A stretch of 64,000 nt of DNA from Nipponacmea schrenckii (Eukaryota; Mollusca; Gastropoda; Lottiidae), in contig CM060199.1 of the NCBI GenBank assembly GCA_030562195.1, positions 30,462,338 to 30,526,337 of the forward strand. The letters are read 5' to 3'. The position numbers were made by a program, and so were the translations under genes. Under the pieces are notes generated by a model. It had not been told where the DNA came from. It worked only from the letters and a program-made list of their open reading frames with translations, and ran no database searches. Below are positions 26,001 through 36,905 of the stretch, one piece after another (position 1 is the stretch's first letter; each line of letters begins with the position of its first letter).

Positions 26001-29000
26001 TAGTTCTCAAGAATGGCCAATATGAGTATATATTCATCAGTGAACTTACCCGGTGTCATAATGTAACAGAATCCCTTAAAATCTGGAAAAATTACAAAAC
26101 TAAGTCATTTTTTTAAACGCTTAATCAAATGCATTTTTTATAGATAAGTACTTAGTTTTTTGAATATTTTTTTATGTTATTTATCAATATTTACTGATGA
26201 ATAGAGCTCTTATTGGCCAAGTTTAAAATTTTCAAATTTTATGTTCATTCTAAGACCTATTATCCCTTTAATAAGTTAGGGAAGAGATTCAGATTAGTTG
26301 TGAACCGTATTCTTTAGTGTAATTTCCATGTTAGAACAGATATGCAGTACATGTATACACCAACAAAATATAATAATAATAGTATAATTGAATACCCTTT
26401 AATTTTTATCAAGTCATCAAACCACATGAGCAACATGAAATATGAAAATCATAGGGCATAATCAAGCAAATTATCAACAAGTTAATATTACTGTTTAAGA
26501 TTAAACCTTACAATCATTAGTCTGAGTCGACTTAAAGGGATAATAGGTCTTAGGATGAACATAAAATATTTAATTTTTAAACTTGGCCAATAAGAGCTCT
26601 ATAAATCAGTAAATATACCTGCTGCCATAAATAACATAAAAAAAATATATATATATCCAAAAATCTAAGTAATTATCCATAAAGATGTATTTGATTATTG
26701 AAAAACGCTGAAAAATTTCTGAAATGTTTAAAAAAAAAGTGTCTTAGTTTTTTGAGTTTTCCAGATTATAAGAGAAAAACAGCTTGGAGATGATATTTCA
26801 ATCAACACAAAAATGATAATCTATATATGTTATGCTATTTGCGGTCGAACAGCATAATGAATCGGAAAAACTTATTTCCTTTAAGCGTTGTAAATATGAT
26901 TTTAGTTGACCAATGATTGTTGTTAAATAATTCAAGTCTGTGTTGCCTTTATTTCATGCTTTAGTATGTAAAAAGCCTAATTGTTGGTGGTAAGACATGG
27001 TACACAAGAAAGGAAATGAAATAAAATGAGTTCTACGTCTTACTCTTCTGCAGCTAATGAAAATGGATGTAACGGATGAGCGTGTGAGGTTAATGAAATA
27101 TAACATTTGATCATAGTTCATGTAATGGGATATATTTTCTAAATAAAATAAATTGTTATTAAGAATTTAACAAACACATTTGCAATTAGTTATATCGATT
27201 ATGATATGATGACAATAATTACAAAGGAATAGAATAATGATTGCCATTTTTTTTCGTTCTTGCACTTAGTGTCTACTTTTGATTCCCTTAAATCGATCAA
27301 TTCTACATTTCTACAAGACCTATATGAAGTACACTTTTTCTTCTCTCCACATAGCACTTTTAAGGCGAAAGTTTTATGTTTCTGTAAAAGAATAAGGAGT
27401 GTTTATTCTGATAATATTAGCCAGGTAGGGTTTTCGGACAATTCGGCAGGTTTCTATGTTCTGTTTGTTAACTATTTCATTTCACTCATGAATTAAAACA
27501 TAATAGATACTAGTAATTGGGGCTTCAAATGAGATGGGGATTATAAAACTAGCATTAATTGGTGGTTTACTTACCTTCTTAAGAAGATGTTGAAGACTTT
27601 CTAAATTGGCCAATACCAAAATATCACTAACGTCCTTGTTGTCAGATTTAATACTTATAATGACATTATCTAAAGATTTGTCTGTTTTCAGATTGTTTAG
27701 TTGGTAATATATAAATGTTTTACCATAATTTGAAATCGAGTTTTTTATTCCAGTTGCGTATGAAACTGAAATAATCAAATATAACAATGCTGTAAAAGCA
27801 GAAGAAAATAGTAATAAAAGCTTTTAATAATGTGAATTCGATAAGCGTTTTGTGAGATATCAATTATTACAAATTTCTGGTAATTTGTCAAGTTTGCAAA
27901 ACATTAGATCGACATACAGTGAGATAGATAAAAAAAAAAACATTTCATGTTCTTTGCAAATTGCAATGAGTGACTTATAAGATATGATAGGATTTTTTAA
28001 TGCATGTTTAGATCCTGTATTGGCTTTTGGAAGCTAACGATCGGAAATATTCTTACCATAGTCATCTTCAACCAGAAAATAAAATTCCTTCAAATCTTCA
28101 ATGTTATTTAATATTTCAACCACTATATCGTCTATTGATGTTTTTATAATTGGTGGTAAAGTTACATTTTCAGAGATGGCTAGACCAGTATGTTGATGTT
28201 GGAACAAAGTCAGACACCAATCTTTCTCTGTTATAGGTTGTTTGTTCGATAGTTGTGGAATGAGGGTGATATCCGGGGACTGTTGAAGATTCATCTCATT
28301 CTGAATACTTTCTGGTAGCAACAGAATGTCCACCCTTTCCTGTATCAAATGTCGCACTGAAGAGTAAATAACATATAAACATGATTGAAGATATCATTAA
28401 TTATTCAATTGTGAACTCACGGCTTGGGTACAATTGTCTATGACCTATTCAAAGAGTACATTTATAAAATTTTCAAATACGAGATAAGCTAATATGATCT
28501 AAGAGACGAGACGAGTAGCAAAATATCTCGTTGATCTTCCTTTTATTTCAGGAATGTTTTGAAGGGTCGATTATAATGATAATGTTTACAGACGATTGTA
28601 TATTTTGATCCATCAGAAAATTATCCGCGTAACTCAGTCACCATCGTTTTCGGGATTTTTGAGTAACATAATACAGTATATCCTGCTCACACGAGCACCT
28701 GTATTAAGTGCCCACCTTCAATAAGCGACCACAATAAATCCCCCCCTACGAGTTTTCAATGTAATTTACGACTGTACATGTATCAGCTAAAAATTCTGAT
28801 CAATGCATCATTTTCTATGGATGTTATTAATAATTTGATGCAAGGAAACTTAGATAGTTGCAGGCGGGTATCTAATACTGTATATCTTCCTTATTGCTGT
28901 CAAAATATACGCATTACCTTCTCTATATAACAACAGTCGATAGCCACGTTGTACAACAGCGGTATAAACTGTTGTATTGATTGCATCTGCACATTGAAAA

Positions 29001-29122
29001 TTGGAAACATTTCGGGACACAACGGGAGGGTCATCAGATGGGTATACTGTTCCTGAAATAGTAAAAAATATCATCATTTTCAGGGAAAACAAGCAACTTT
29101 TAAGTAACATCCAGATCCCCAC
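20081..29122 (-). CDS. Ionotropic glutamate receptor, 11 coding exons
   Basis: Predicted ligand-gated cation channel subunit of the plasma membrane, 760 residues. Exons: 28918-29122, 28057-28356, 27575-27765 (or 27789), 24738-24905, 23805-23996, 23111-23214, 22457-22544, 21537-21852, 21040-21257, 20568-20830, 20081-20318. All junctions are GT/AG and in phase. Order: putative signal peptide, amino-terminal domain (to ~350), S1, M1 (~469-489), pore with TQGGE (~520), M3 with ATYSGNLVAFLT, S2, M4 (~722-743), short tail. R431, in the APLSSTAKRR stretch, aligns with the arginine that binds the ligand alpha-carboxylate. D640 in YIGDVT takes the place of the usual acidic ligand contact. The amino-terminal domain is shorter than the usual ~400 residues, so an in-phase exon may be missed, probably in the 2.7-kb third intron. 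Exon 1 could also start at an acceptor at 29052. Subclass is unresolved: M3 has TYSGNLVAF where AMPA/kainate types have SYTANLAAF. Confidence 0.9.
21928..22145 (+). mobile_element. Hairpin insert with 14-bp target duplication, probable Penelope-like relic
   Basis: In a receptor intron, 21928-22112 is an almost perfect inverted repeat with arms of about 85-90 bp. Each arm contains 'gataaagacggaag' and 'cttcgtcgaaacgtcgc'. The insert is flanked by the direct repeat TTATGATACACGTC (21914-21927 and 22146-22159). A long target duplication fits retroposition, and the 'cgaaacgtc' motif is characteristic of Penelope-like element termini, where hammerhead-type ribozyme sequences are known. The ribozyme core here is imperfect. 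Confidence 0.6.
23433..23764. mobile_element. MITE, GTCCGAAATTTGCTGACTCT family, copy 1
   Basis: The left end 'gtccgaaatttgctgactctcttcccagcc' is inverted at the right end 'ggctgagaatagagtcagcaaatttcagac'. It lies in a receptor intron just below exon 5. Relatives are at 44190-44325 and 45122-45240. No coding capacity. Confidence 0.7.
24166..24659 (+). mobile_element. 494-bp DNA transposon relic with 30-bp perfect inverted ends
   Basis: The first 30 bases, starting AGGCCTTTTTATTTAAGC, are the reverse complement of the last 30. The interior is more GC-rich than its surroundings and repeats 'atttaagcga' near the left end. It carries a 35-codon frame at 24345-24452 starting MAVASGTGNKKEYFEK and ending in TAG. 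That frame may be the truncated start of a lost element protein, but I do not recognise it. No clear target duplication was found. Confidence 0.7.
25020..25344 (+). mobile_element. MITE, TTAAAGGGATAATAGGTCTTAG family, copy 2
   Basis: Lies in receptor intron 3. It has the family inverted ends and the central AAAAACGCTT/AAGCGTTTTT hairpin, and is closely similar to the copies at 15105 and 25963. The 92-codon minus-strand frame at 25282-25560 starts partly inside it and is not a gene. Confidence 0.75.
25963..26270 (+). mobile_element. MITE, TTAAAGGGATAATAGGTCTTAG family, copy 3
   Basis: Left end 'taaagggatactgcgtcttagcatgaaaat'. Right end 'ttatgttcattctaagacctattatccctt'. Part of the central hairpin has been deleted compared with copy 2, 0.6 kb away in the same intron. 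Confidence 0.75.
26532..26775 (-). mobile_element. MITE, TTAAAGGGATAATAGGTCTTAG family, copy 4 (truncated)
   Basis: Starts 'ttaaagggataataggtcttaggatgaac' and matches the family in the opposite orientation. The second inverted end is lost after 'tttttgagttttccagatt'. Confidence 0.7.
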
Positions 29123-29743
29123 AATATCATTTTTTTGGTTGGAAGAACTAAGGAAATCTATCTTTCACCGAATATCTCTTCCCATTGTTACTTATCATTT
29201 GCACACAATTTGACTTGATGCCTATGTGTTGGAACTATAGAAGTATGATTTGTTTGGACATATACATCTAAAGTAAACATTATTGTGGATTATTAGGCCC
29301 TATATAAAGCGACCGTGAGAAAGTATGGTTGTTGTATTCAATGTGTCTCATTTTAATCGCTTGAGAAGGATACAAGTTTTTTTAATTTCCGAACTCGTCT
29401 TTCGGTTAATATTCCGACCTCCTATTGCAGCTCCTGAATACAAGTTAAGGCCTATGAACAATCTAAATCTGTGTGATTTGAATGTAGGATTGATTAACGG
29501 TATTGATCTAGTTTATATCATGATATTAAACCAGACTGATTATTAAACATGTATTTACTATATGTAATGTATCTGTATAAACTTAATTAGATACCATACT
29601 AATAATTAATATATTGATTATTAGGAACAACAAACTTAGGAGTTTAAGTCAATCAATAATTTTGAATATATTTATATAATTATTTTCCTATTGAATTCCA
29701 ATTGCATACATCGTGGAAATGTAATATCAAAGTAAAAAATAGC
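29123..29743. other. Upstream region of the glutamate receptor
   Basis: Expected to hold the receptor promoter and 5' untranslated sequence. No motif could be supported. A 73-codon plus-strand frame at 29325 has no recognisable domain. Confidence 0.4.
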
Positions 29744-30981
29744 GATGGCCCATCGTAATACGCCCACCATTGGCAGCCTTAGTTATTCGGGCGGCAGACA
29801 AGAGGTATCAGTAAATAAAATATTTTAAATGTAAAAAGCTCAAATCATGCTTTGTCAAAATCTATCAAGAAACCAGATCTCTATCAAGTCTACAAAGAAT
29901 CAGAGGTTGATAAAGTGAACATGTTTTAAAGAACAAGGGCAATAACTCAATAAATATTTTTGATTAGTCTGATATTCAATACGGTCTATCCTCGAGTTAT
30001 AACAAACACTCACACCAAGTTTCATCAAATTCCATCAAGAACCCGGCTCCCTATCGTGTTCACAAGGAATTTTAGGACAAGGGCAATAACTCATAGTAAA
30101 TATTTTTCGATTGGTGTCATTTTCGAAAGGCCTCATCATTCGTCATAACAAAGACTCATTCCACGTTTCATTAAAATCCATCAAGAAATTTGGTCTCTAT
30201 CCTGTTCATAACAATTGTGTACAGACAGACGGACAGACAGACAGACAGGCGGGCAGAAGGCTTCATCCTTGGATGATTACAAACACACACACCGAAATTG
30301 GTCAAAATCCATCCAGAAACCATCCCTCTATCATGTCCACAACACATTTTTGCAAAATGAATGTGTTTTCAAGAACAAGGGCAATAACTCATCAATTTAT
30401 TTTTCGATTTGTCTGATTTTCAATAGGCTTCATCCTTAAGTAATAACAAGCAATCACACCAAATTTCATCAAAATCCATCAAGAAACACACTCATAATCG
30501 TGTTCACAACAAAGTTTCAAAAACAAGGGCAATAACTCATTGAATATTTTTCGATTGGTCTGATTTTCAATAGGCTTCTTCCTTGGGTTATAACAAACAC
30601 ACTCACTAAATTTGGTCAAAATCCATCAAGAAATGTGGTCTCTATCGTGTTCACAACAATTGTAGACAGGCAGATGAATGTGTTTTCAAGAACAAGGGCA
30701 ATAACTCATCAATTTATTTTTCGATTTGTCTGATTTTCAATAGGCTTCATCCTTAAGTAATAACAAGCAATCACACCAAATTTCATCAAAATCCATCAAG
30801 AAACACACTCTTAATCGTGTTCACAACAAATTTTCAAAAACAAGGGTAATAACTCATTGAATATTTTTCGATTGGTCTGATTTTCAATAGGCTTCTTCCT
30901 TCGGTTATAACAAACACACTCACCAAATTTGGTCAAAATCCATCAAGAAATGTGGTCTCTCTCGTGTTCACAACAATTGTG

Positions 30982-31019
<38 letters not shown>

Positions 31020-31041
31020 GCGACTACAATATACGCCCATA
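29744..31041 (+). mobile_element. Mollusc microsatellite-bearing repeat, CAGA-type copy
   Basis: Left end 'gatggcccatcgtaatacgcccaccattggcagcc'. Right end is a CAGA array (about 30970-31017) followed by 'gcgactacaatatacgccca'. The body repeats 'aacaagggcaataactcat' and 'atttttcgattggtctgattttcaatagg'. One long block (about 30340-30660) is directly duplicated at 30670-30975, microsatellite included, showing recent internal tandem duplication. Confidence 0.8.
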
Positions 31042-31411
31042 AAAACGACATGCGAATGAGAATCTAAAATAACCATAACCACCAGAGATTGGAATACTAC
31101 CAAATGGTGGAATATGTATGCAATTGGACTTTCAATTAGTCCTCTAATTAATCACCTAACTTTCATTCGCTTCCCAAGATGAACTTTCTTACATACTAAG
31201 TCTAACAGCAACAAATGAATCTATTCGTCGACCATGATCATCAGTCGATATCTCGATATATTAAGTTTGAACTGGCATCGTCTTATTTATGTTATTAATG
31301 GAAATCCTGCACAATTGCTAATTGGCTTTATACTTCCTTGTCAATATAAAACATTGATTAAAAATGTCGCTTGGTAGTTGCAATCCACAATGTCTTGTTT
31401 AGTTTACCTTC

Positions 31412-32507
31412 TTAAAGAGATAATAGGTCTTAGCCTAAAAAAACACTCGTCCTTCGGCTAGTAGGTATTTGTGTTTAAAGATACCTTGCCTTATTTTCAT
31501 ATATATATATACCATAATTGGACCGTTAATACTTATATCAATAGAAAGTAGAGGTGTTCTAATGACTGGGGAAAATACCAGATGGTCCCACTTGTCATTT
31601 ATTAACTCGTAATTAGGCTTATTGTGACCGGAATTCCCACGGTAGGGTACTGACAGAGGTATGTACGTCAAGTCTCAAATGTCGTTGATCTTTTTTATTT
31701 GATCATCCAGTCTGTCAATTCGGTACATAACCGGACGCTGTAAGTATGCACGCATGCGTACTTGCCCACATTCCTTAATATTTTCCACTACAACAATGGC
31801 ATTTTGGTATTCCATTTATTATCTCTAGCAAAAGGCAATAAAACGTTTAAATATCACTTTGTAAAAACATTATGAATTAATTTAAAGTTTTAACTCACTA
31901 ATAATAACAAAATCAATTCTTATACACCTTCATTCACATGGTCACGTGAAGAAACATGTAGTCTAAATTTAGCGTTTCAGAGCAGATCAGAGACAAACAG
32001 AATCCACAAGCATTTCCATTTTTTTTTAAGTTGAGAATACATGGAAACCCCAATTAATAAATTAGTGAGCTTACTTTGGCTCTAATTAATGAGAAAACCC
32101 ATCTTTAATATTGACTATTGGTTAAAAAAATATGCATCCACCCTTTATCAATTTTCAATAAGCGACAATAAAACTAAATTCGAAATTTAAAAAAAAAGTG
32201 TGCAAGCGATGAATCTGTTCACTTTGAGAAAAAGCAACATCACATGCGCAAGCTCGCTATGGAAATCATTTTCCGGTGTATACAAAAAAAAAAAAAAAAA
32301 AAAAAATTCGTTGAATATTTTGTCAGTTATGGAGTATTCATTTAAAACCATGTGAATTGTTTTTTCTCGGTCTTTAGTGAATTTAAATAATATCGTATAT
32401 TGTCTGACGAGGTCCATTCAGTGTACTACCCTGGTGAATATAATTCTGTTCTAAGATAGAGTGAAATTAAAATTTTATGTTCCTTCTAAGACCTATCATC
32501 TCTTTAA
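31412..32507. mobile_element. Longer 1.1-kb relative of the TTAAAGGGATAATAGGTCTTAG MITEs
   Basis: The ends 'ttaaagagataataggtcttagcctaaaa' and 'ttttatgttccttctaagacctatcatctctttaa' match the MITE family, but the interior is different and longer. It contains a 78-codon minus-strand frame (31435-31671, with PLSVPYRGNSGHNKP) and a self-complementary 'aagtatgcacgcatgcgtactt'. It may be a less deleted family member or two half-copies flanking unrelated DNA. Confidence 0.45.
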
Positions 32508-34012
32508 AGCTTACCTTTTTCTATATTCATGTCGTACATGTTCATACAATCATAGCATATTGACACATTAGTACTATTTAGTTTTGTGACATGCATCGTT
32601 CCCAAGTTATGTGTTGTTGAAACTACACACTATTGTAACATGTATATGATAATATAATTATGATAATAAATAATATACTACATAATATGGATAATATCCT
32701 ATGTTAACATGGATAATGGATATGAATGTTAACTATGATGTGTTATTTGTTATACGTACTGCATAATATAACGTATATGCAACGTATAATAAATGACACT
32801 CAATGTTAATGATTGATTTAACTTAGTATTTGTTATGCAAGTTATATTGAAAATATCACTTAATGTCAAGATTGATATGACTTTGTTATTTGTTATTGTA
32901 GATAAAGTACAACCAATATATCGCATTGTGTGGTGGTTACAGTTAAATGGAACATTGTTATTACCCAGTCAACATAAATGATAGACGTGGAATAAAAAAC
33001 AGCATTGTTACGCATCTTTGTAAAATATTACATTGTTAATTGTTAGCTCACTCTGTTTACTTTGTACAACAGATAAAAACGTTTCGTCCCAAGAGCAAAC
33101 CATGGCACAAGTATGATTCTAAAGTAATATATAGATAAAATAACAGCTATAATGAATGTAATAGAAAGTATTAATGGTGTAACGATGATATTTTAATGGA
33201 TATCTTTTATAAATACATGTACAACAATGATCGTAGTTAAGAAGGGAAATGCACATTATTTTAAGTGGTTGTCTGTTCAGTTCACAATCGTAATGTTCCA
33301 AATGTAAGTGAATATTTTACCCTCAATTCATTTCCCTTTAAACTTTGGTTTTCACACGCTTTTGCACCAAATAAATTATGTTTTAAATAAATTTAATTTT
33401 TCTGTCTATTACCCGGTCACAATTGATCTTCTATAGACCTATAAGCGTGAATAACAGTAAGAAATATTTTAGATGAATCTCAAATTTCCTTTGTGTTCAC
33501 TGCCTATATAATTAGATATTCAAAAACTAAATATACATTTAACTTTCTGTCTCTTAAATGACATACTCAGGGAGTATGCAATGAGGAATTATAGGTGTAG
33601 AATAAAGGAATGAGAAAATAACTATACATAAAAATGTAGGGTTGTTGATCATATTCAACGTTTGATAAAATACGTAGAAATAATTTCACCTGAAGTACAA
33701 ATTGTGCTTTACATAATCCATATACATGTACATGTTTCATTACATAAAATTTTTCTATATATTTTCTCTATATAAGTGTAAGACTGACATTGAAGATGGT
33801 CTCTTTGACTTAATCTGAACTCATGTCAATTTTAATCAGTTATTGAGTGGTGTTGATCACACTTAATTCGATATTATTTTAGTAGAAAGAAGCATTCAAA
33901 CTGAAAGTTTTCTTACGTTAGAAAACAAAGCACAGGTTTGTCAATAGAGGGTACCTATGAGTTCCCCGAATTATCTCCCCTTGAAAAATATAAATTCCTT
34001 AAGAAACGCTAA
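32508..34012. other. AT-rich DNA without recognised genes
   Basis: Very AT-rich, with loosely repeated 'tgataatataatatg'-like phrases at 32640-32800. No gene seen. Confidence 0.45.
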
Positions 34013-34346
34013 TTTAAAGGGGTTATAGGTCTTATAATGAACATATAATTTTAAAATGTTTAACTTGGCCAATAAGAGCCCTATTCATCAGTAAAAGTAC
34101 CTGCTGCCATAAATAACATAAAAAATAAATAAATATCCAAAAAGTAATTATCCATAATGATGCATTTGGTTATTGAAAAGGGCTTAATAAATTAATTAAG
34201 AGTTTTTTCAAAAATGACTTAGTTTTCCGAGTTTTCCAGATTTTAAGGGATTCTGTTACTTTACGACACCAGATAATTTCACTGATGAATATATACTCAT
34301 ATATTGACCATTCTTTAGAACTAAAATTTTATGTTCATGCTAAGTA
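34013..34346 (-). mobile_element. MITE, TTAAAGGGATAATAGGTCTTAG family, copy 5
   Basis: Reverse orientation relative to copy 2. It starts 'tttaaaggggttataggtcttataatgaacat', has the diverged AAAGGGCTTAATAA/TTAATTAAGAG centre, and ends 'ttttatgttcatgctaag' with the last end bases lost. Confidence 0.7.
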
Positions 34347-34623
34347 TCCATCTAAGTTGGCTACACTTTGAAAATATCTCGAAATTACAGAAAAGCAACA
34401 TTTATTAAATTTGCCAGTCGACTGATATTTATATATATAATAAAAGTTTACTTTCTCCACAACTTGCACAATCAGCTGAATATATCAGTAATAAACGATC
34501 TGTGCGTTATGTCTTTGACTTTTTTCATTAAGTAATAATTTTACTCCATCGGGATATAAAAATGTATTAATTCGGAGCTCATTTAGTCTACTTATTCGTT
34601 GTGTTTCTCTCCCGATACATTTT

Positions 34624-35651
34624 TATACGCTCACATGAAATGGGGGGCGTATATTGTCGTCACCCACATCCGTCCGTCCGTCGGTCCGTCCGTCCGTCCA
34701 CAATTGCTCGTAAACACTCTACACGGTGTAATTCTTGACGGATTTAGATGAAACTTAATATGAGTGTTTATGATCACGCAAGGATGAACCCTATTGAAAA
34801 TCAGCGAAATCGGAAAAAAATTAGTATGAGTTCGTGCCCTTGTTCTTGAATGGCTCGTAAACACTCTACAACGTGCAATTCTTGACCGATTTTGATGAAA
34901 CTTGGTGTGAGAGTATGTTATAACTCAAGGATAAACCCTATTGAAAATCAGTGAAATCGAAAATTTTTTTAGTATGAGTTACTGCCCTTGTTCTTGAAAA
35001 CGCATTCAATTTCAGCTTGTAAACACTCTAGAAAGAACTATTCTTAATGGATTTTGATTAACTTTGGCTTGAGTATTTGTTTTTACCCAAGGATGAACCC
35101 TATTGAAAATCGAAAAATATTTAGTACAAGTTATTGACCTTGTTTTTGAAAACGCGTTCAATTTAACTCGTAAACACTCTAGAAAGAACAATTTTGAATG
35201 GATTTTGATGAAACTTGGCTTTAGTATTTGTTTTCTCACAAGGATAAACCCTATTGAAAATCAGATAAATTGAAAAATATTTAGTGTCAGTTATTGCGCC
35301 TGTTTTCAAAAACGCTTTCAACTTTTGGCTTGTGAACACTCTAAACATTCCTTTTTGACAAAACTCGCTGAAATTGTTTAATATCAACCAAGGATGAGCC
35401 TTATTAAGAATTAAAAATATCAAAATATTATTAAGGGTGAACCCTATTGCAAATCATAAAAATACCGAAAAATATTTAATGAGTTGTTATTAGGTACAAT
35501 TTTTGACAGTTTTTAATGAAACTACAGACCCTAGAAAAAAATAGGTTGGAAGGTTGAATCTTTCATTCCACTTATTGTAACCTTACTGAAAAGTTTTTAT
35601 TTGAAATAAATGCTGCCAGTGGGCGTATATTACCTTGCCTGGCAAGCTATC
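34624..35651 (-). mobile_element. Mollusc microsatellite-bearing repeat, copy 3 (inverted)
   Basis: Reverse-complement copy of the family at 10012-11670. It begins with 'tatacgctcacatgaaatgggggg' and a GTCC array, and ends at GCTATC after 'gtgggcgtatattaccttgcctggcaa'. It is about 1.03 kb, so several sub-repeats are missing compared with the 1.66-kb copy. Frames of 75-86 codons here mirror those in copy 2 and are not genes. Confidence 0.82.
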
Positions 35652-36081
35652 TTTTATTTAGTCATCGGACACCTATTATAGACTATCCTGTCCAGTAGTA
35701 CCTATGTCTGGTCTCACGTACCAATAAAATGAATACACGTACTTATAAAAATAACAGAACAGCGTTTTTTGCCCTCTATATTATATAAAAGAATCGTCTT
35801 ACATGACGTATTGGACATGATACTTCCTCATTATTTTTCATTTGGTTGACAGTAGTAATCAAATATCATATTCGTTTGACAATAAACACTATACAACACT
35901 AAACAGCTTCTGTTGGAAATGAATTATTCATTCATAATCATGCGACTTGTTTTATTATACCTTTTATTTTTTTATTTTCAATTATAATTCAATATGAACT
36001 CCATGTTGTTTACGTAATTACAATTATGTCCATAAATCATATTCACATGGATATGTAAGGTGGCTCAAATACAACATTATT
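35652..36081. other. Short unique spacer
   Basis: No gene or repeat recognised. Confidence 0.4.
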
Positions 36082-36306
36082 TTTTTTTTTATTTTGAATT
36101 AAAAATATTATTTTCCACCATGGTGAAAAGTGGGTGAAAAAAAAACTACCAGACGTTTCACCCACTTATCACCAAGGTGAAAACACTTTGCAACATGTAA
36201 TGGTGGAAAATAAAGTGTTTAAATAAAAACCACACACTTTTCACCCATTTTTCACCTAGTGTTTTCACTTTGGTGTAAAATAAAGTTATAAATTCAAAAT
36301 AAAAAA
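36082..36306. mobile_element. Inverted-repeat element rich in GGTGAAAA/TTTTCACC
   Basis: The ends 'ttattttgaattaaaaatatta' and 'tataaattcaaaataa' are inverted. Inside, 'ttttccaccatggtgaaaa', 'tttcacccacttatcaccaaggtgaaaa' and 'cttttcacccatttttcacct' are mutually complementary and can form several nested stems. Probably a small MITE. Confidence 0.6.
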
Positions 36307-36383
36307 AGAAAATTATGTCGTATGTGTAAGCCAGCGTAGATATGATATAAAAATATAATTTTAACCATGCAGAATTATTTTTA

Positions 36384-36681
36384 AAGGCATACTACCTCTA
36401 GAGAAGTAGAAATTTAAACCTTCGTGAAATGAGTCCTTATTTGTCATTTTTATACTAGTATCCTCTATATAATCCAATAAATCCATAAAAACAAGTAATA
36501 ATCCACTACATTTAATGGATATATCGTGTTATAAGAGAGTCAATTCTTTAGTCATGGCACCTGGTAAATCTAACTAATGAATATATACATAATACACTTG
36601 TATTTACTATATATCTTGTCCTTAATCCGAATATTCAAGTTTGAAATTTTTATTGACATTTTCAGAGGAAGTATATCTTTA
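36384..36681. mobile_element. MITE-like element, AAAGGCATACTACCTCTAG type
   Basis: The left end 'aaaggcatactacctctagagaag' is inverted, with mismatches, at the right end 'cagaggaagtatatcttta'. A diverged fragment with 'tttaatggatatatc..ttctttagtc..ggtaaatc' occurs at about 54480-54612 in a PSMA6 intron. Confidence 0.55.
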
Positions 36682-36764
36682 AGAGCCTTTTGTCAAATCG
36701 GATATACCCTGGATACGGTCTTTTATGATTAGTACCCAAGGCGGATATGTTGATGTCTAAATAA

Positions 36765-36905
36765 AGATATACACATTGAGATATAATGCACATTGAGATA
36801 TAAAAATTGACATATACACAATTTAACACATATAGCATTGGGATACACTTAACACATATTGAGATACATGTTATACACATTAAGATATATACACCCCTTG
36901 AGATA
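36765..36905. repeat. Degenerate 'acacattgagatata' tandem repeat
   Basis: Seven or so imperfect copies of a ~20-bp unit. It reads as short frames on both strands and has no coding meaning. Confidence 0.6.

Noticed and set aside
27260..27496. 78-codon plus-strand frame
   Set aside because: Antisense to a receptor intron, without recognisable features.
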